From the NCBI GenBank assembly GCA_023935145.1, contig CM043700.1, positions 62,828,120 through 62,892,119 of the forward strand: a stretch of 64,000 nt of DNA, written 5' to 3'. The translations under genes were made by a program, and so were the position numbers. The notes beneath the pieces are model-generated. The model was not told the origin of the DNA. It did not search any database and was given only the letters and a program-made list of their open reading frames with translations. Source of the DNA: Bretschneidera sinensis (lineage: Eukaryota > Streptophyta > Magnoliopsida > Brassicales > Akaniaceae). How positions within the stretch are numbered: the first letter of the stretch is position 1; each line of letters starts with the position of its first letter. Positions 47,775-58,079 of this stretch are shown piece by piece.

Positions 47775-49171
47775 GATACTAAAACAATTTTATTTTGTTT
47801 TGTGCTTTCAATCAGGTCTTAATAATTTGTGTGCATGGTTCTGACGAGGATAAAAAGGGAACTAAGGTTCTTTTGCAAGATCATGGCTGCACCAAACTGG
47901 TTGCCTACGTACCCAAAGAGGGATCAAGCTATACGTAGTTCGAGGGTTTAATATCATGTGTTCGGCGAACACAATCGATTGGCTTGGATGTAAGATAGGA
48001 TTTAATTGAAACCTCTTGCAAGTGGTGCAACAGTGAGTGTTGGTTTGGGGAAGTTATTTCAGAGAGATAATCTTTCACGAGTGGTTTCAAGATGGGGTAG
48101 GTTCACTCGGAAAAGCTAAGTTCCATCATCACCCAAAAATAGTTTGTGAAGCTAAGTGGTTTTCATCAATCCAAGAGGACTTTCTCAAGGTTTGTAACGG
48201 TTGGTAAATGGTTTCTAAGGTTAACGAAGGAAATGATAACTGAAAGGCTTAAAAGGTGTTTCAGGGTTCCTATCAGCCAAGGATTACCTTTAAAAAAAAT
48301 TTCTTTTTTTTTTTAATTTCGTCTCCTTCATCGATTATTCTCTTCATTTTTTCTTGTCTTTTGACTTTCGTCTCCTTCGTCGGTCATCCTCCTTATTTTT
48401 TCTTCTTTTCTTTTTTATCTCCTCCATCGATCGTTCTTTTCTCTTTTTGTCTCTTTATTTTGTTTGCCCTTTTGGCTTGGTCTGTTCTTTTGAAAATTTT
48501 CATCGTCAAATTTGTTGATGTCGAAAGAAACGGAATTTACTCGGGTATACCGAAGGGAAAATTCCGCTTGGGTCGATCCACCTGAGTAAAAAAAAACCGC
48601 GATGGGAGAATCTGTTCGGGTTGAATCTGCTTTGGAATGAATTCATTCGGGTCTCTAGAGGCTGCTATGTCTCAGGCCTTGATTGGGTGGTGGGAAAACA
48701 ATCCTTGGCGAGGGTTGTTTTGAAAGAAATCATAATGAGGGAAAAATCTTGATGAATGGGAAAAAATATAATGATAGCCTCTCGTCGTTTCAAATCCAAC
48801 CGCTTAGCCTTCCCAAAGCAAATATTTTATAGGTTTAGGATTACAAGTGAACTTCCCAATGTTTCATTTTGGTCAAATGTTTAGGTATATAATGCATATA
48901 TACCATGAAATGTTTTATTTTTATTAAAATGGAACAGATTTAGTACTCAGATTAATAGTTAGAGTTCATTTGTTTCAGTTTTTTGTTTTCTAAATCAAGT
49001 TCATTGAAGGGGATTTCTTATCACATATTGAAAACATAGCACATTCAAAATGAGACATATTTTCATTGACATGGGAAATTCGTTTGAATAGGAGGCAGAG
49101 ACAGTATTCCCTTGCCCATCATTTAGAAGAAAGGGTTCAAACCTTTGACTCAAAATGGTACAACCAATTCT
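47031..49171 (-). other. D internal region without recognisable gene
   Basis: No domain found on either strand. Contains an AT microsatellite at 47731-47771, and a T/C-rich stretch at 48290-48480 with three spaced TCGTCTCCTTC / ATCTCCTCCATCGATCG-like words. The open frame at 48256-48585 arises from that stretch. Confidence 0.5.
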
Positions 49172-49633
49172 TTATTGATGCTCTTCAACTAACTTGCATC
49201 CTTTACATGCTCTAAACTTGGTTGGCATTCTCAATTCCGATTTGTTTCTCAAATGTATCCTTTTAGTCTGATGTCCATCGACCCACTGCTCATGCCTTTC
49301 AATATGTTGTTTATGCGTTGTAATAGGGCCTACCATTGACATCACATTGCCTTCCTCGTTCGTTGTGATCTTCAAAGTCGAACCATCTGGATCCAAGAAT
49401 TCTTCAATTAGGGCCATGAGCCCCCAAAAGTTGGCACTACTCATCTCTCCAAAGTTGGGCTTGGAAAGGTTAGTGTTTGTGGTTATGCTTATGGTTGTGT
49501 TTATGGTGGAAGGGTCAGGGGTTATGTTTAGGGTGGACGGGTTAGGTGTAATGAGTAATTCTTTGATCATGTTAATGAAGTTTTGTGAGGTGTAAATAGG
49601 CATAGGAGCTGAGTCATCAGTAAGTTTTTTCAT
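49172..49633 (-). CDS. Unrecognised 153-codon ORF in D internal region
   Basis: Minus-strand ATG-to-TGA ORF. The N-terminal third is polar, followed by three imperfect copies of a TPNPSTLNI-like repeat (about residues 30-55) that is Asn/Thr/Ser/Pro-rich. The C-terminal part is rich in His, Arg and Lys, with a single CKGC. No zinc-knuckle spacing, protease or RT motif. Its position just inside the PBS side would fit a degenerate gag of a non-autonomous element, but that is a guess. A shorter ORF overlaps on the opposite strand (49347-49595). Real coding status is uncertain. Confidence 0.3.
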   Translation of the reverse strand: MKKLTDDSAPMPIYTSQNFINMIKELLITPNPSTLNITPDPSTINTTISITTNTNLSKPNFGEMSSANFWGLMALIEEFLDPDGSTLKITTNEEGNVMSMVGPITTHKQHIERHEQWVDGHQTKRIHLRNKSELRMPTKFRACKGCKLVEEHQ

Positions 49634-49975
49634 TGAAGGTGAGATCAGACTTGTAGAAGACCTTTTCTTTAGCCTTCTATTAGAGGATTGGTACCAAAAT
49701 GAAGAAGGTCTACCCCCATCCTGGACCTATAACTCTTCTTTACAAAAAGACAAGACATATTTTAAGTTCTTCATTTTATGAATTTTTTTTTACCATGCTC
49801 GTTTATCCGTAGTATTACTTTAACTTTATCAATGGGTTTTGGTTTTGCATCCAAATGCCTGTTGAATGAATTAAATTCCACTTACGGATAAGTTCTCAAT
49901 TAGTCCAATTAGGTGGAAATAGAAACATAAAGGAAAATTACCTCTAATTAAATTACAATAAAAAAATTTTGGTTT

Positions 49976-50720
49976 TCTCATGGTTAAATATGATGGATTT
50001 GACATCAACAAGCTTCCCAAGTGGGTCAGACCCTAATGATATTTAGGCTAAGCCTAAGAAGCCCAAATGAAAGATAAAGATTGTCCCTTACATGGATCGT
50101 TCCATTGGATCCTTGGGCCCTCAGTCAGTTTCAATTTAGATTTCTTGAGTTAGGGCCTAATCAACATTAGTTTCTTCTAACGGGCTTTTTGAGTGATATC
50201 AAACTACCTTAACTAAGGAAAAAATCCTCTATTTTGAAATAAATTGGGCTTAATGTTGGGCTTATTTCATTTGGTTATAATTTAATCAAAGGAAATTTCC
50301 TAAGATTAAGTTCCAATCAAACTTCCTTAGTTTGGGTCCTTTCAATCCTTCATGGGCTTTCTCATAGTTAAGTATTGTGGGTTTGATATCACTAAGTTTC
50401 CCCAGAGATTTGGAACCTAGTGATGATTAGGGCTCAATCCAAGAATCCAAATGAATGATAAAGTTTGCCATTGAAATGGATCTCTCCACTTGATCCTTAG
50501 GTCTTCAGTCGCATTCATTTTATATTTCTTGGGTTATGGTCCAATCACCACTAGTTTCCTTTGTAAGCTCCTTAATGAGGTCAAACTAGCAAGACTTAAC
50601 TAAGAGAAAATCATTGTTTTGGGCTAACCTAGGCCCAACATTGATTTTAATTTATTTGATTGTGATTTAATCAAAGGAAACACTAAATTTCCAAACATTA
50701 TCAAACAAATTTAATTTATT
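49976..50720. repeat. Tandem duplication of about 384 bp inside D
   Basis: Two direct copies beginning TCTCAT-GTTAA at 49976 and 50360. Shared landmarks in both are ATCCTT-GG-C-TCAGTC, TTTCTTG-GTTA-GG-CC, AATCA-CA-TAGTTTC and TTTAATCAAAGGAAA. They diverge by perhaps 20-25 percent by eye, so the duplication is old. No coding content. Confidence 0.75.
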
Positions 50721-51157
50721 TTATTTTTTTAAATGTGAGGTGAAGACAAACACATGCAAGCAAGCAAATGGATAGAAAATGGTCCTTGTCCTATAAAGGA
50801 AGGTTCTACAGTTTGCTTAAAAAAAGGTTGGTTCACCTTATAACTCCGATGGGCTCAAGTACCCCGTGGCTATAAGGATGCTATCATGCTCCCCTAGTGT
50901 CCTAAAAGGTGGACCACAAGAGTACAAACGCGTTTAGCAAACCTTCATTACATGGACAAGAACCAAAAGGAACTTGTCCCACACCAAGGGCTAATGATGA
51001 GAAAATGAGGGTCACACCAGAAACCAAGAGAAAATGGGCCCCCTAATTTACTCTATCGAGGGTAAAGGGTAAGTGCTACTGTGCAAAGTGAAGTATGAAA
51101 TAATAACTCAAATTAAAATTTTAAAATATTTCAAAAAAAATACTTTAAGGTTAAATC

Positions 51158-51175
51158 TCCCTAGTGGAGTCGCCA
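51158..51175 (-). promoter_or_regulatory. D primer binding site
   Basis: Minus strand TGGCGACTCCACTAGGGA, two bases from the LTR end at 51178. This PBS class (tRNA-Arg) is used by Ogre/Tat elements. Confidence 0.78.
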
Positions 51176-51177
51176 AC

Positions 51178-51755
51178 TGTAAGTACCGCTCTTTTCCACC
51201 TGAGATCCATGCATCCGGCTCATTACCCAAGACCACTCCCCTTAAATAAGGTGGATATAGCGAGGGTATGAATTACAATGAGTAGGCATATGGAAACGAG
51301 TGAAACCTACAAAGTCTAATAAAAACCCTTTATAAGTAGTAAGGAGGCTCCCATGTTGGGTGCACTTTTAATGTATTAGATAAGGGGCCATTTGTCATCC
51401 AAGCATAAAGCAAGGATTATAGGTAAGGAGCCGCTATTTGACCTTGAAGGGGGTCAAATCCCTTATCATTGGTCTACGTGAGAAATTCTAAAAATCAAGA
51501 GATTTTGGTGCAAATGATTAAGGATTTAAAGCTCTCTCTTACCTAGACCGAAGTCTAGCCCTTTGTGTTTCAAATGAATTAATTGAAATTTTAATTCAAG
51601 TATTATTATCATACACTACTAATAAAACCAAGCACACATATCATAATTTTTATTCAAACAAAGCAACATCAAATATTAACAGTTAAAGTAATGCGGTAAA
51701 AGTAAGTATATAAAGGAAATAAATTGCTTTGACTATAAAGAAAATATATTGCTTT
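51178..51755 (-). repeat. D 5' LTR, truncated
   Basis: Matches 31743-32290 closely, with a 40-bp segment near 51300 (GTGAAACCTACAAAGTC) not present in the other LTR. Homology stops at about 51755, next to a short local repeat of ATTGCTTTGACTAT (51722 and 51749), where E sequence begins. Confidence 0.8.
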
Positions 51756-51769
51756 GACTATGGCAAATG

Positions 51770-52620
51770 TCATAGCGGGTATATAAGATCGTGACTTTAT
51801 TTGTTGGCCATTGAAGCCCAAGAGCACTAGTGAGAACAAAGAAAAACCCCGATGGTTTCGCTTCCACTGTGACCACTGGCATGACACCGAGTAGTGTCAC
51901 TCACTAAAGAATCAAATAGGGTCCCTTATCTGCTAAGGATATTTAAAAAGAGTATGTCTGAACCCCAGCATTCCAAGGGACCAAGGGAGATCAACCGAGG
52001 ATAGGGCCTAGAGCTCTGAGACGCATCCCCAAGCGAAACACAAGGAGAAATTTTGGGAAAATAGATAGACAAAACCTTCAAAGAATATTGGAAAGAAGAA
52101 ACAATGAGGAAATACACCCACAGGAAAATCTGGTCACAGTAATCGAAACAATTAAGATAATTTTTGGAGGATTGACAACCAGCGGATAATTGAAGAAAGC
52201 CTATGCTGGGACAGTTACTTTAGTCAATGGGTCCAACAAAAAGGCTAAGATAGAGAAAGTTATCTCATTCACTGACGATAACTTAGAAGAACTAAAAACT
52301 CCCCATGGCGATATAATGGTTGTCACTTTACTCATTGGCAACTACAATGTGGAAAGAATCCAGGTCGACAATGGGAGCTTGGCAGATATCTTGTACTATG
52401 ACGCCTTCAGGAAGATTAAGCTCAGGGATGATCAACTCAAACCAGTAGGTATATGGGTTCTCAGATGAGCCTATACTTTTAGAAGGCAATATCGTCCTAC
52501 CAATCATAGTAGGGACAACCCCACAGCAAACCACAGGTATGGCCATTTTCCTCATCGTCAAACACTTTTCCTCCTACAACATCACACTCGAAAGGACAAT
52601 TTAAAAAATGATGAGAGCGA
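51770..52620 (+). pseudogene. E gag C-terminus and protease, decayed
   Basis: Around 51820-51960 the translation has KPRWFRFHCDHWHDTE then CHSLKNQIG, the gag C-terminal CX2CX4HX4C-like finger of Tat elements, with a stop inside. 52190-52468 is open for 92 codons: KKAYAGTVTLVNG, ISFTDDNLEELKTPH, then the protease active site VDNGSLADILYYDAF (Asp near 52369). This lineage uses Asp-Asn-Gly-Ser. A frameshift at about 52462 is followed by LEGNIVLPIIVGTTPQQTT and more of the protease to about 52620. Confidence 0.78.
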
Positions 52621-53015
52621 TGGTTTGCACTTACCACAAAAAGATGAAGATCCCCAACGGAAGTGGCGTCAGAGAAGTATGAGAAAATCATATCCTGATC
52701 ATGTTATTTCAATTATATTAAGGGAAATAGGAAAGCTAAAGTGCTATATCTAGAGATTGATGACACGAAGGATGAGCTCAAAGCTCTAAAGGGCCAACCC
52801 ATAGAAGAGCTGTTATCCACTCCACTAAACGAAAAAGAAAGATATAAAACAGTGCAAATTGGATCTAATCCATTAAAAGAGCTCTGAACTCTATTAATCA
52901 CTTTCCTTTGAGATAACCAGGATGCGTTCACTTGGTTGGCTTATGACATGCTAAGAATTGACCCCCATGTGATTGCTCATAAAATGAGTGTAGATCCAAG
53001 CTATAAACTGATTGT
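52621..53015 (+). pseudogene. E reverse transcriptase, N-terminal fragment
   Basis: Heavily interrupted. The readable block near 52918-53005 is QDAFTWLAYDMLRIDPHVIAHKMSVDPSYKL split over two frames, the pre-catalytic segment of Tat-type RT. The chain ends where the first inverted-repeat arm begins; no catalytic YxDD block exists downstream in the element. Confidence 0.65.
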
Positions 53016-54497
53016 ACATAAGAATAATGTACTTGTTAGCGAGCGGCCAACTCAGTCGTATTAGGGAGAGCTATAGGATTTCCCCAATACACTTTTCGAG
53101 AGGCCGAAATTAGAGAGAAGGCTTATAGTGTGCTGCTTGCAGGGCATCCTTATAAAATGTGTGTATTTAGATATGCTTAAGGCTTGGATTCGATTTTTGT
53201 TTAATCCTTTCATATACACAGTACTTAGATATTATCAGATTGTATTGGCGAGACTCACACCTAACTTTGTACGTCTTTTAGTTACGTTTATTTATGTCTG
53301 TCGAAAGGTCAATAGTGTTCTGACTCTATAACTTTTTAGGAATTTTTTCAATGCTAGTCATCATACTGACGAGGGTTGGATATACCTAAGTTAAAGGGCT
53401 CATATGTCAATAGTGAGAGGGAGTCCTACCTCAATAAAGAATTTGAAGAACAAATTTTTCTTTATCCAGAGTGAGGAGGATTTTAGGATCCCAATGATTT
53501 GGAAATTTTCCCTTTTAAGGACCTGCAAACGTTCTTCTCTTAGCAAGAAAGATGAGTGAACAAAGAGAGCTCTGATAAGTGGGACCATTTTTTGATCGAA
53601 AATAGAAGATAACAACAGTCTAGCTTGATTCAAGCTTTGTCTTCCCGGGCGTTGTTCTCATGAGGGTATTCAATTTTGTCTTTGCTTGTTCCCTTGGTTC
53701 ATTCTTTCTATGATTTGATTAACCTATTATATTTTGCAAGGATGTCTTTGAACTTGTCCCAAGTCATGAAGATGGCTAAAAATAAGAAAGCCGAAGGGAG
53801 TGGATGAAGTAACCAAGTTAGGGTCAAGCCTTCTTCTTTTGCTCCAAGGGGAGATAGCCCTCCTATTGAGCTATCCTTAGCTGTTCTGGGCCTTTCTGTG
53901 GACCATTCTCCTTCACCTCCAAAATCTATAGTCCTCCATCCCGATTAGTTTGTGAGGGTGGATGACTCGGTCATGGGGTCACCTAAGGTTGCTCGGAAGC
54001 ATCTCATCAAGGGTATTCCTCCCAAGGATATGTTATAACTATCGGCTAAGGCTCTAGAGATCCTTTCCAACTTGACCAAGGAATTGGTGTCAAAGGTTCA
54101 TACTTTTATCCTCCCCCCTTTTATTGTATTCAAAGATTTGATACTTATATTTCTATCTTTTTCAGGCTAGCATCATTGTGGGAGTGCTCTCCCGAAGTTT
54201 TGGTGATTTGAACAGGAGATTGGACGAGAGCAAGAATCATATAGTCGAGCTTGAGCTGGCCATCAAGTAGTATTATGATGTGACGGAGACACATTACTTT
54301 AAGGCCAAAGATGTATCCAAGTCCCTGTGATTGGAACTGAAAAGGATGGAAGAAGAGTTTTCCCAAGCCGAAAAGAAGGTTGTGGAAGAGTAAGTCTTCC
54401 CATGATTTTAATGAGCGCATACTTGAGGAGTATGGAGACTATTATTTGTAAGGTTTTGAGGCAATGAAGGCTAAAGTCGATAGATCTTTCAGTGACC
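53015..54497 (+). repeat. E inverted repeat, left arm
   Basis: Reverse-complement match of 55147-56660, about 1.48 kb. In plus reading it carries the same decayed extra ORF as the right arm (which is antisense): an LRFLFNPFIYTVLRYYQIVLA-like block at 53128-53331 and a lysine-rich MAKNKKAEGSG start near 53770. A probable intron (GGTATTCA ... TTTTGCAAG, 53663-53742) separates the two. Stops throughout. Confidence 0.78.
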
Positions 54498-54904
54498 TTG
54501 ATCTCTTTGCCATCGAGATTTCTAAAGGTCATACTAGGGCCATGTGTGATCAGGAGGTAGATAGCGGTTAGAAGGAGGCCAGCACCGTGCCTAAGGATCC
54601 CACGGTTTAGAGCTTTCTTTTCTTTTGTTGTCACTTTTGTGTCATTTTTAATTTTGTTGCTAATTTTGAGCTGATTTTGTAATTAGGTTGTGATGTCCTA
54701 ATCACATGCTCGTAATCAAATGAATGATGGATATTTTGCTTTAACATCTTGTTGCTTTCATTTCTTTAGTTTTCGTTGGCCAAGGATTTTGACATTAGAG
54801 TTTTCTCTCATTTATTGTGGTATGTATTAGCTGAGGAAAGAGCCTTCTCCTCGGGCTAGAGTGGATGATTATTGCATCCACTTGTACTTATGTTGCCAGA
54901 TTTG
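54498..54904. other. Spacer of the E inverted repeat
   Basis: Unique sequence with no gene; 54600-54740 is T-rich. It leads into the minisatellite at 54905. Confidence 0.5.
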
Positions 54905-55153
54905 GTCTAAGGGGAGTTAGTGCTTAGTGCCTTCCTAAGAGATTTTTTTCCTGAAGGGAGTCGATACTTGGTGCGTTCCCCTCGTTTTATTAAGAGATTT
55001 TTGTCTAAGGGGAATCGACGCTCAGCACGTTCTCCTTGGTCACCTAAGAGATTTTTTATTCGAGGGGAGTCAATGTTCAGTGCGTTCCCCTCATTTTATT
55101 AAGAGATTTTTTTCTGAGGGTAGTGGATGCTCGGTGCCTTCCCCTTGGTCACC
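54905..55153. repeat. Dimeric 54/55-bp minisatellite
   Basis: Half a unit followed by four units starting TAAGAGATTTTT at 54936, 54991, 55045 and 55100. Lengths alternate 55, 54, 55, 54. Units 1 and 3 end CCTC(G/A)TTTTAT; units 2 and 4 end CCTTGGTCACC. The array therefore evolved as a 109-bp dimer. The last unit ends in GGTCACC exactly where the right inverted-repeat arm begins. Confidence 0.88.
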
Positions 55154-56660
55154 AAAAGCTCTAGCAACTTTAGCTTTCACCACTTCAAAGCCTTGCAAAT
55201 AATAGTTTCTAGACTCTTTAAGTTTGCCCTCGTTAAAATAATGGGAAGACATGTACTCTTCCACAACCTTCTCTCCGACTTGGGAAAACTCTTCTTATAT
55301 CCTCTTCAATTCTGATCGTAAGGACTTGGATACATCCTTGGCGTTAAGGTAACTTGCTCCATCACATCATAATCCTTATTCCTTTGCTTGAAGGCCAACT
55401 CAAGCTCGGCTATACGATTCTTGCTCTCGTCCAATCTTCTGTTCAGATCACCAAAATATCAGTAAAGCATTCCCACAGTGATGTTAGCCTGAAAAAGACA
55501 AAGAAATATAAGTATCAAATCCTTGAATACAATATAAAAGGGAGGACAAAAGCATGAACCTCTGATACCAATTCCCTTGTCAAGTTGGAAAGGATCTCTA
55601 GAACCTTTGTCGATAGTTGTACCAGATATTTGGGAGGAATACCCTTGATGAGATGCTCCCAAGCAGCCCTAGGTGACCCCATGACCGAGTCATCCACCCT
55701 TGCAAACCAATCGGGGTGGAAAGACTACAAATTTTGGAGGTGGAGGAGGAAGGTCCATAGGAACAGTCGAGGATGACTCAATAGGAGGGTCATCTCCCTT
55801 CGAAGCAAGAGAAGAAGGCTCGACCCCAACGCGATGTTTTTTAGTTCCTCTACTCTCTTTAGCTTTCTTCTTCTTAGCCATCTTCATGAATTAGGACAAG
55901 TTTGGAGACATCGCTGCAAAAAATAATAGGTCAATCAAATCACAGAAAGAAAGAACCAAAGGAGCAAGGAAATGAAAACATGAATACCCTCATAAGAACA
56001 AGGCTCGGGAAGGCATATCCCAAATCAAGCTAGATTGTTGTTATCTTTTATCTCTAATCGAAAAATTGTCCCACTTATCATAGCTCTCTTCATCCACTTT
56101 TCTCCTCACTAAGAGAAGCATGTTTGCACTTCCTTAAAAAGGACAAGTCCCAAATCATCGGGATCCTAAAATCCTCCTCACTCTTGATTTAAAATAAAAT
56201 AAAATTGTTCTTCCAACTCTTTATTGAAATAGGACTCCCTCTCACTATTGACATATGAGCCCTTTAACTTAGGTATACCTAACCCTCGTCAATATGATGA
56301 CTAACATTAAAAAATTCCTAAAGAGGTTTAGATTTAGAACTCTACCAACCTTCCGATAGACATAAATAAACCCAACTAAAAGACGTACAGAGTTAGGCAA
56401 GAGTTGTGCCAATGCAGTCCGATAATATCTAAGTACTATGCACATGAAAGGATGAAGTGAAAATTGAATCCCAGCCTTAAGTATATCTAAATACATAAAC
56501 ATTTAATAAGGAGACCTTTCAGGTGGCACACTACAAGCCCTCTCTCCAATTTTGGCCTCTTGAAGAGTTTATTTGTGAGGAATCCTTAAAATCTCCCTAA
56601 TACGATTGAGTTGGCCACTCAGCAATAAGTTACACTCTTCTTCAACCAAATCCCCTTGAA
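55147..56660 (-). repeat. E inverted repeat, right arm
   Basis: Partner of 53015-54497. The arms are near-collinear with scattered substitutions and small indels. Transcription across both could fold into a hairpin with an about 650-base loop. Confidence 0.8.
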
Positions 56661-57012
56661 TATCATTCAGAGTTCGCCAGGCCTCAAGGACAAGAAATGG
56701 CGCATTACAATCTGGATAGTTAAATTTGTCTAGAAACGAAACGATACTAGCCTCGGCCCTAGAACCCTCGCCTTCCTTAACCTCCATAGATTCACTCACT
56801 CCCTCATCACAACCACTACTGCTATAAGCACTACCTAAGGATAAAGACATAATGTAAAGATGAAAAGAATGACTTACCAAAACAAAGATGCCAAAGAAAA
56901 AAAAGATGATTGAACAGCAAAAAGAGTGACGATCAAAGACCACCAAAAAAGGAGCTAACCGAGCTCCGCACCACCAAAGCAAAGAAAAGGCCTGAGGGTA
57001 TAAGAAATTCAC
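55500..57012 (-). pseudogene. E antisense extra ORF (putative gypsy-type transposon domain), decayed
   Basis: Minus strand. A likely start ATG lies near 56850 (MSLSLGSAYSSSGCDEGVSE). The frame stays open to 56569 with a conserved LSGQLNRIREILRIP end. It resumes at 56502-56269 with LDILKAGIQFSLHPFMCIVL and LAQLLPNSVRLLVGFIYVYR. I recognise this as the PF04195-type 'putative gypsy type transposon' domain found in extra ORFs of Tat elements. A possible intron ends TTTTGCAG at about 55913. The downstream exon starts MAKKKKAKESRGTKKHRVG (to 55690) and has a Pro-rich stretch PPPPPKF. Stops break the chain beyond. Function unknown; it is not needed for the core retrotransposition cycle. Confidence 0.68.
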
Positions 57013-58079
57013 CTAAGGCTCTACTTGATGAAATGAAGTGAGATTTGAAAAATGATACCCCATAGCCAAAAACTTCCCCTTTTTATAAAGGAAAATAGAA
57101 AGCACATATCAAAACAAATGGAATGTTCTGATCAAAGCCCTTCACCCCTCCCAAAAAGAACGAATTATGATCTACAAAACAAAATATTTCTTCTTGCATA
57201 TTTTGAAAAAGAAAACCAAGAACACCAAAGGTTCAAAAGATTATGCCTTGAAAAAAAATTTAAAAAAAAAAGCTTGTAGGCCTTAGAAGTTGAAAAAACT
57301 CCCATCTCTCAAAACTTTGAAAGGAAAATATCTTGAAAGCATCAAGACCTTAGAGAAAGGAAAAGATTCCAAGCATCAAGACTTTGAAAGGAACATTAAA
57401 AGCTCTAGGGCACAAGGGTAAAAAGTTCAAGGGGTTTGATTATAATTTTTATAAAGTTTGAAAGGCTTGAATGTAATTTTTAAAAAGTTTACAAGCCTTA
57501 AGTGTAATTTTAAAAAATTTAAAAAGGTTGAATATAATTTTTAGAAATTTTAGGGACACTGAATGTAATTTTAAAAAATTTTGAAGGGTCTAATGTAATT
57601 TTTAAAAAGTTTAAGGACACCAATGTAATTTTTGAAAAGTTTGAGGTCAAATGCAATTTTTGGAATGCCTGGGGGCCTGAATGAAATTTTACCACCCAAG
57701 CCCAAGTAGCCCAGCACTGTTGCCGAACCCAACTGCTCGAGCTTGGATAACCGAGCCCTAGTGGTCGAGCCCTAGCGATCGAATCCAAGCAACTTAGCCT
57801 AGCGAACCAAACCCAAGTGACCGAGCCCATATGGGCGAGCCCAATAACCGAGCAGAGCCAAGGCCAACAATCTAGCCAAGCCGAGCAGAGTTAACAAGCT
57901 AAAAAATTAAAAAAAAAATCTAAATGCAAGTCATCTCAACACAAGCACACAAATATGTGTTAAGCATAGAAAAGTGCGCCAAGCACGCAAATACTTGCCA
58001 AGCATAAAGAAGACACCAAGCACGATATTCAAGACTACTTCATCAATGGTACAAGTACGCTGAAGGAAGTGGGGGCATA
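57013..58079 (+). other. E 3' region: two tandem-repeat blocks and PPT
   Basis: 57432-57690 holds about eight degenerate copies of a 28-35-bp word built on TGAATGTAATTTTTAAAAAGTTT. 57705-57880 holds a C/G-rich block of short CCGAGCCCAAG / CGAGCCCTAG words. The PPT-like GGAAGTGGGGGCA is at about 58065-58077. No gene recognised; minus-strand 57519-57830 is open only because of the repeats. Confidence 0.65.

Larger units (their letters stand above)
31743..51755 (-). mobile_element. Non-autonomous Tat/Ogre-like (LARD-type) element D
   Basis: Minus-strand element recognised from its ends. The LTR start TGTAGACACCTAATTTCG is at 46434. A homopolymer PPT lies just inside it, and a PBS of TGGCGACTCCACT type at 51158-51175, as in Ogre/Tat elements. 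The LTR ends at 31743 and 51178 are alignable for over 500 bp (GTGGATATAGCGAGGGT and neighbours). The 3' LTR is about 2.8 kb after removing element C. The internal region is about 4.7 kb and has no protease, RT or integrase motif on either strand. The 5' LTR is truncated at about 51755. The label LARD is by structure; mobilisation in trans is inferred. Confidence 0.75.

Noticed and set aside
55700..55894. Plus-strand ORF rich in Gly and Arg
   Set aside because: Complement of the Pro-rich, Lys-rich exon of the antisense E ORF.
57519..57830. 103-codon minus-strand ORF
   Set aside because: Open because of the degenerate tandem repeat in E; no domain.
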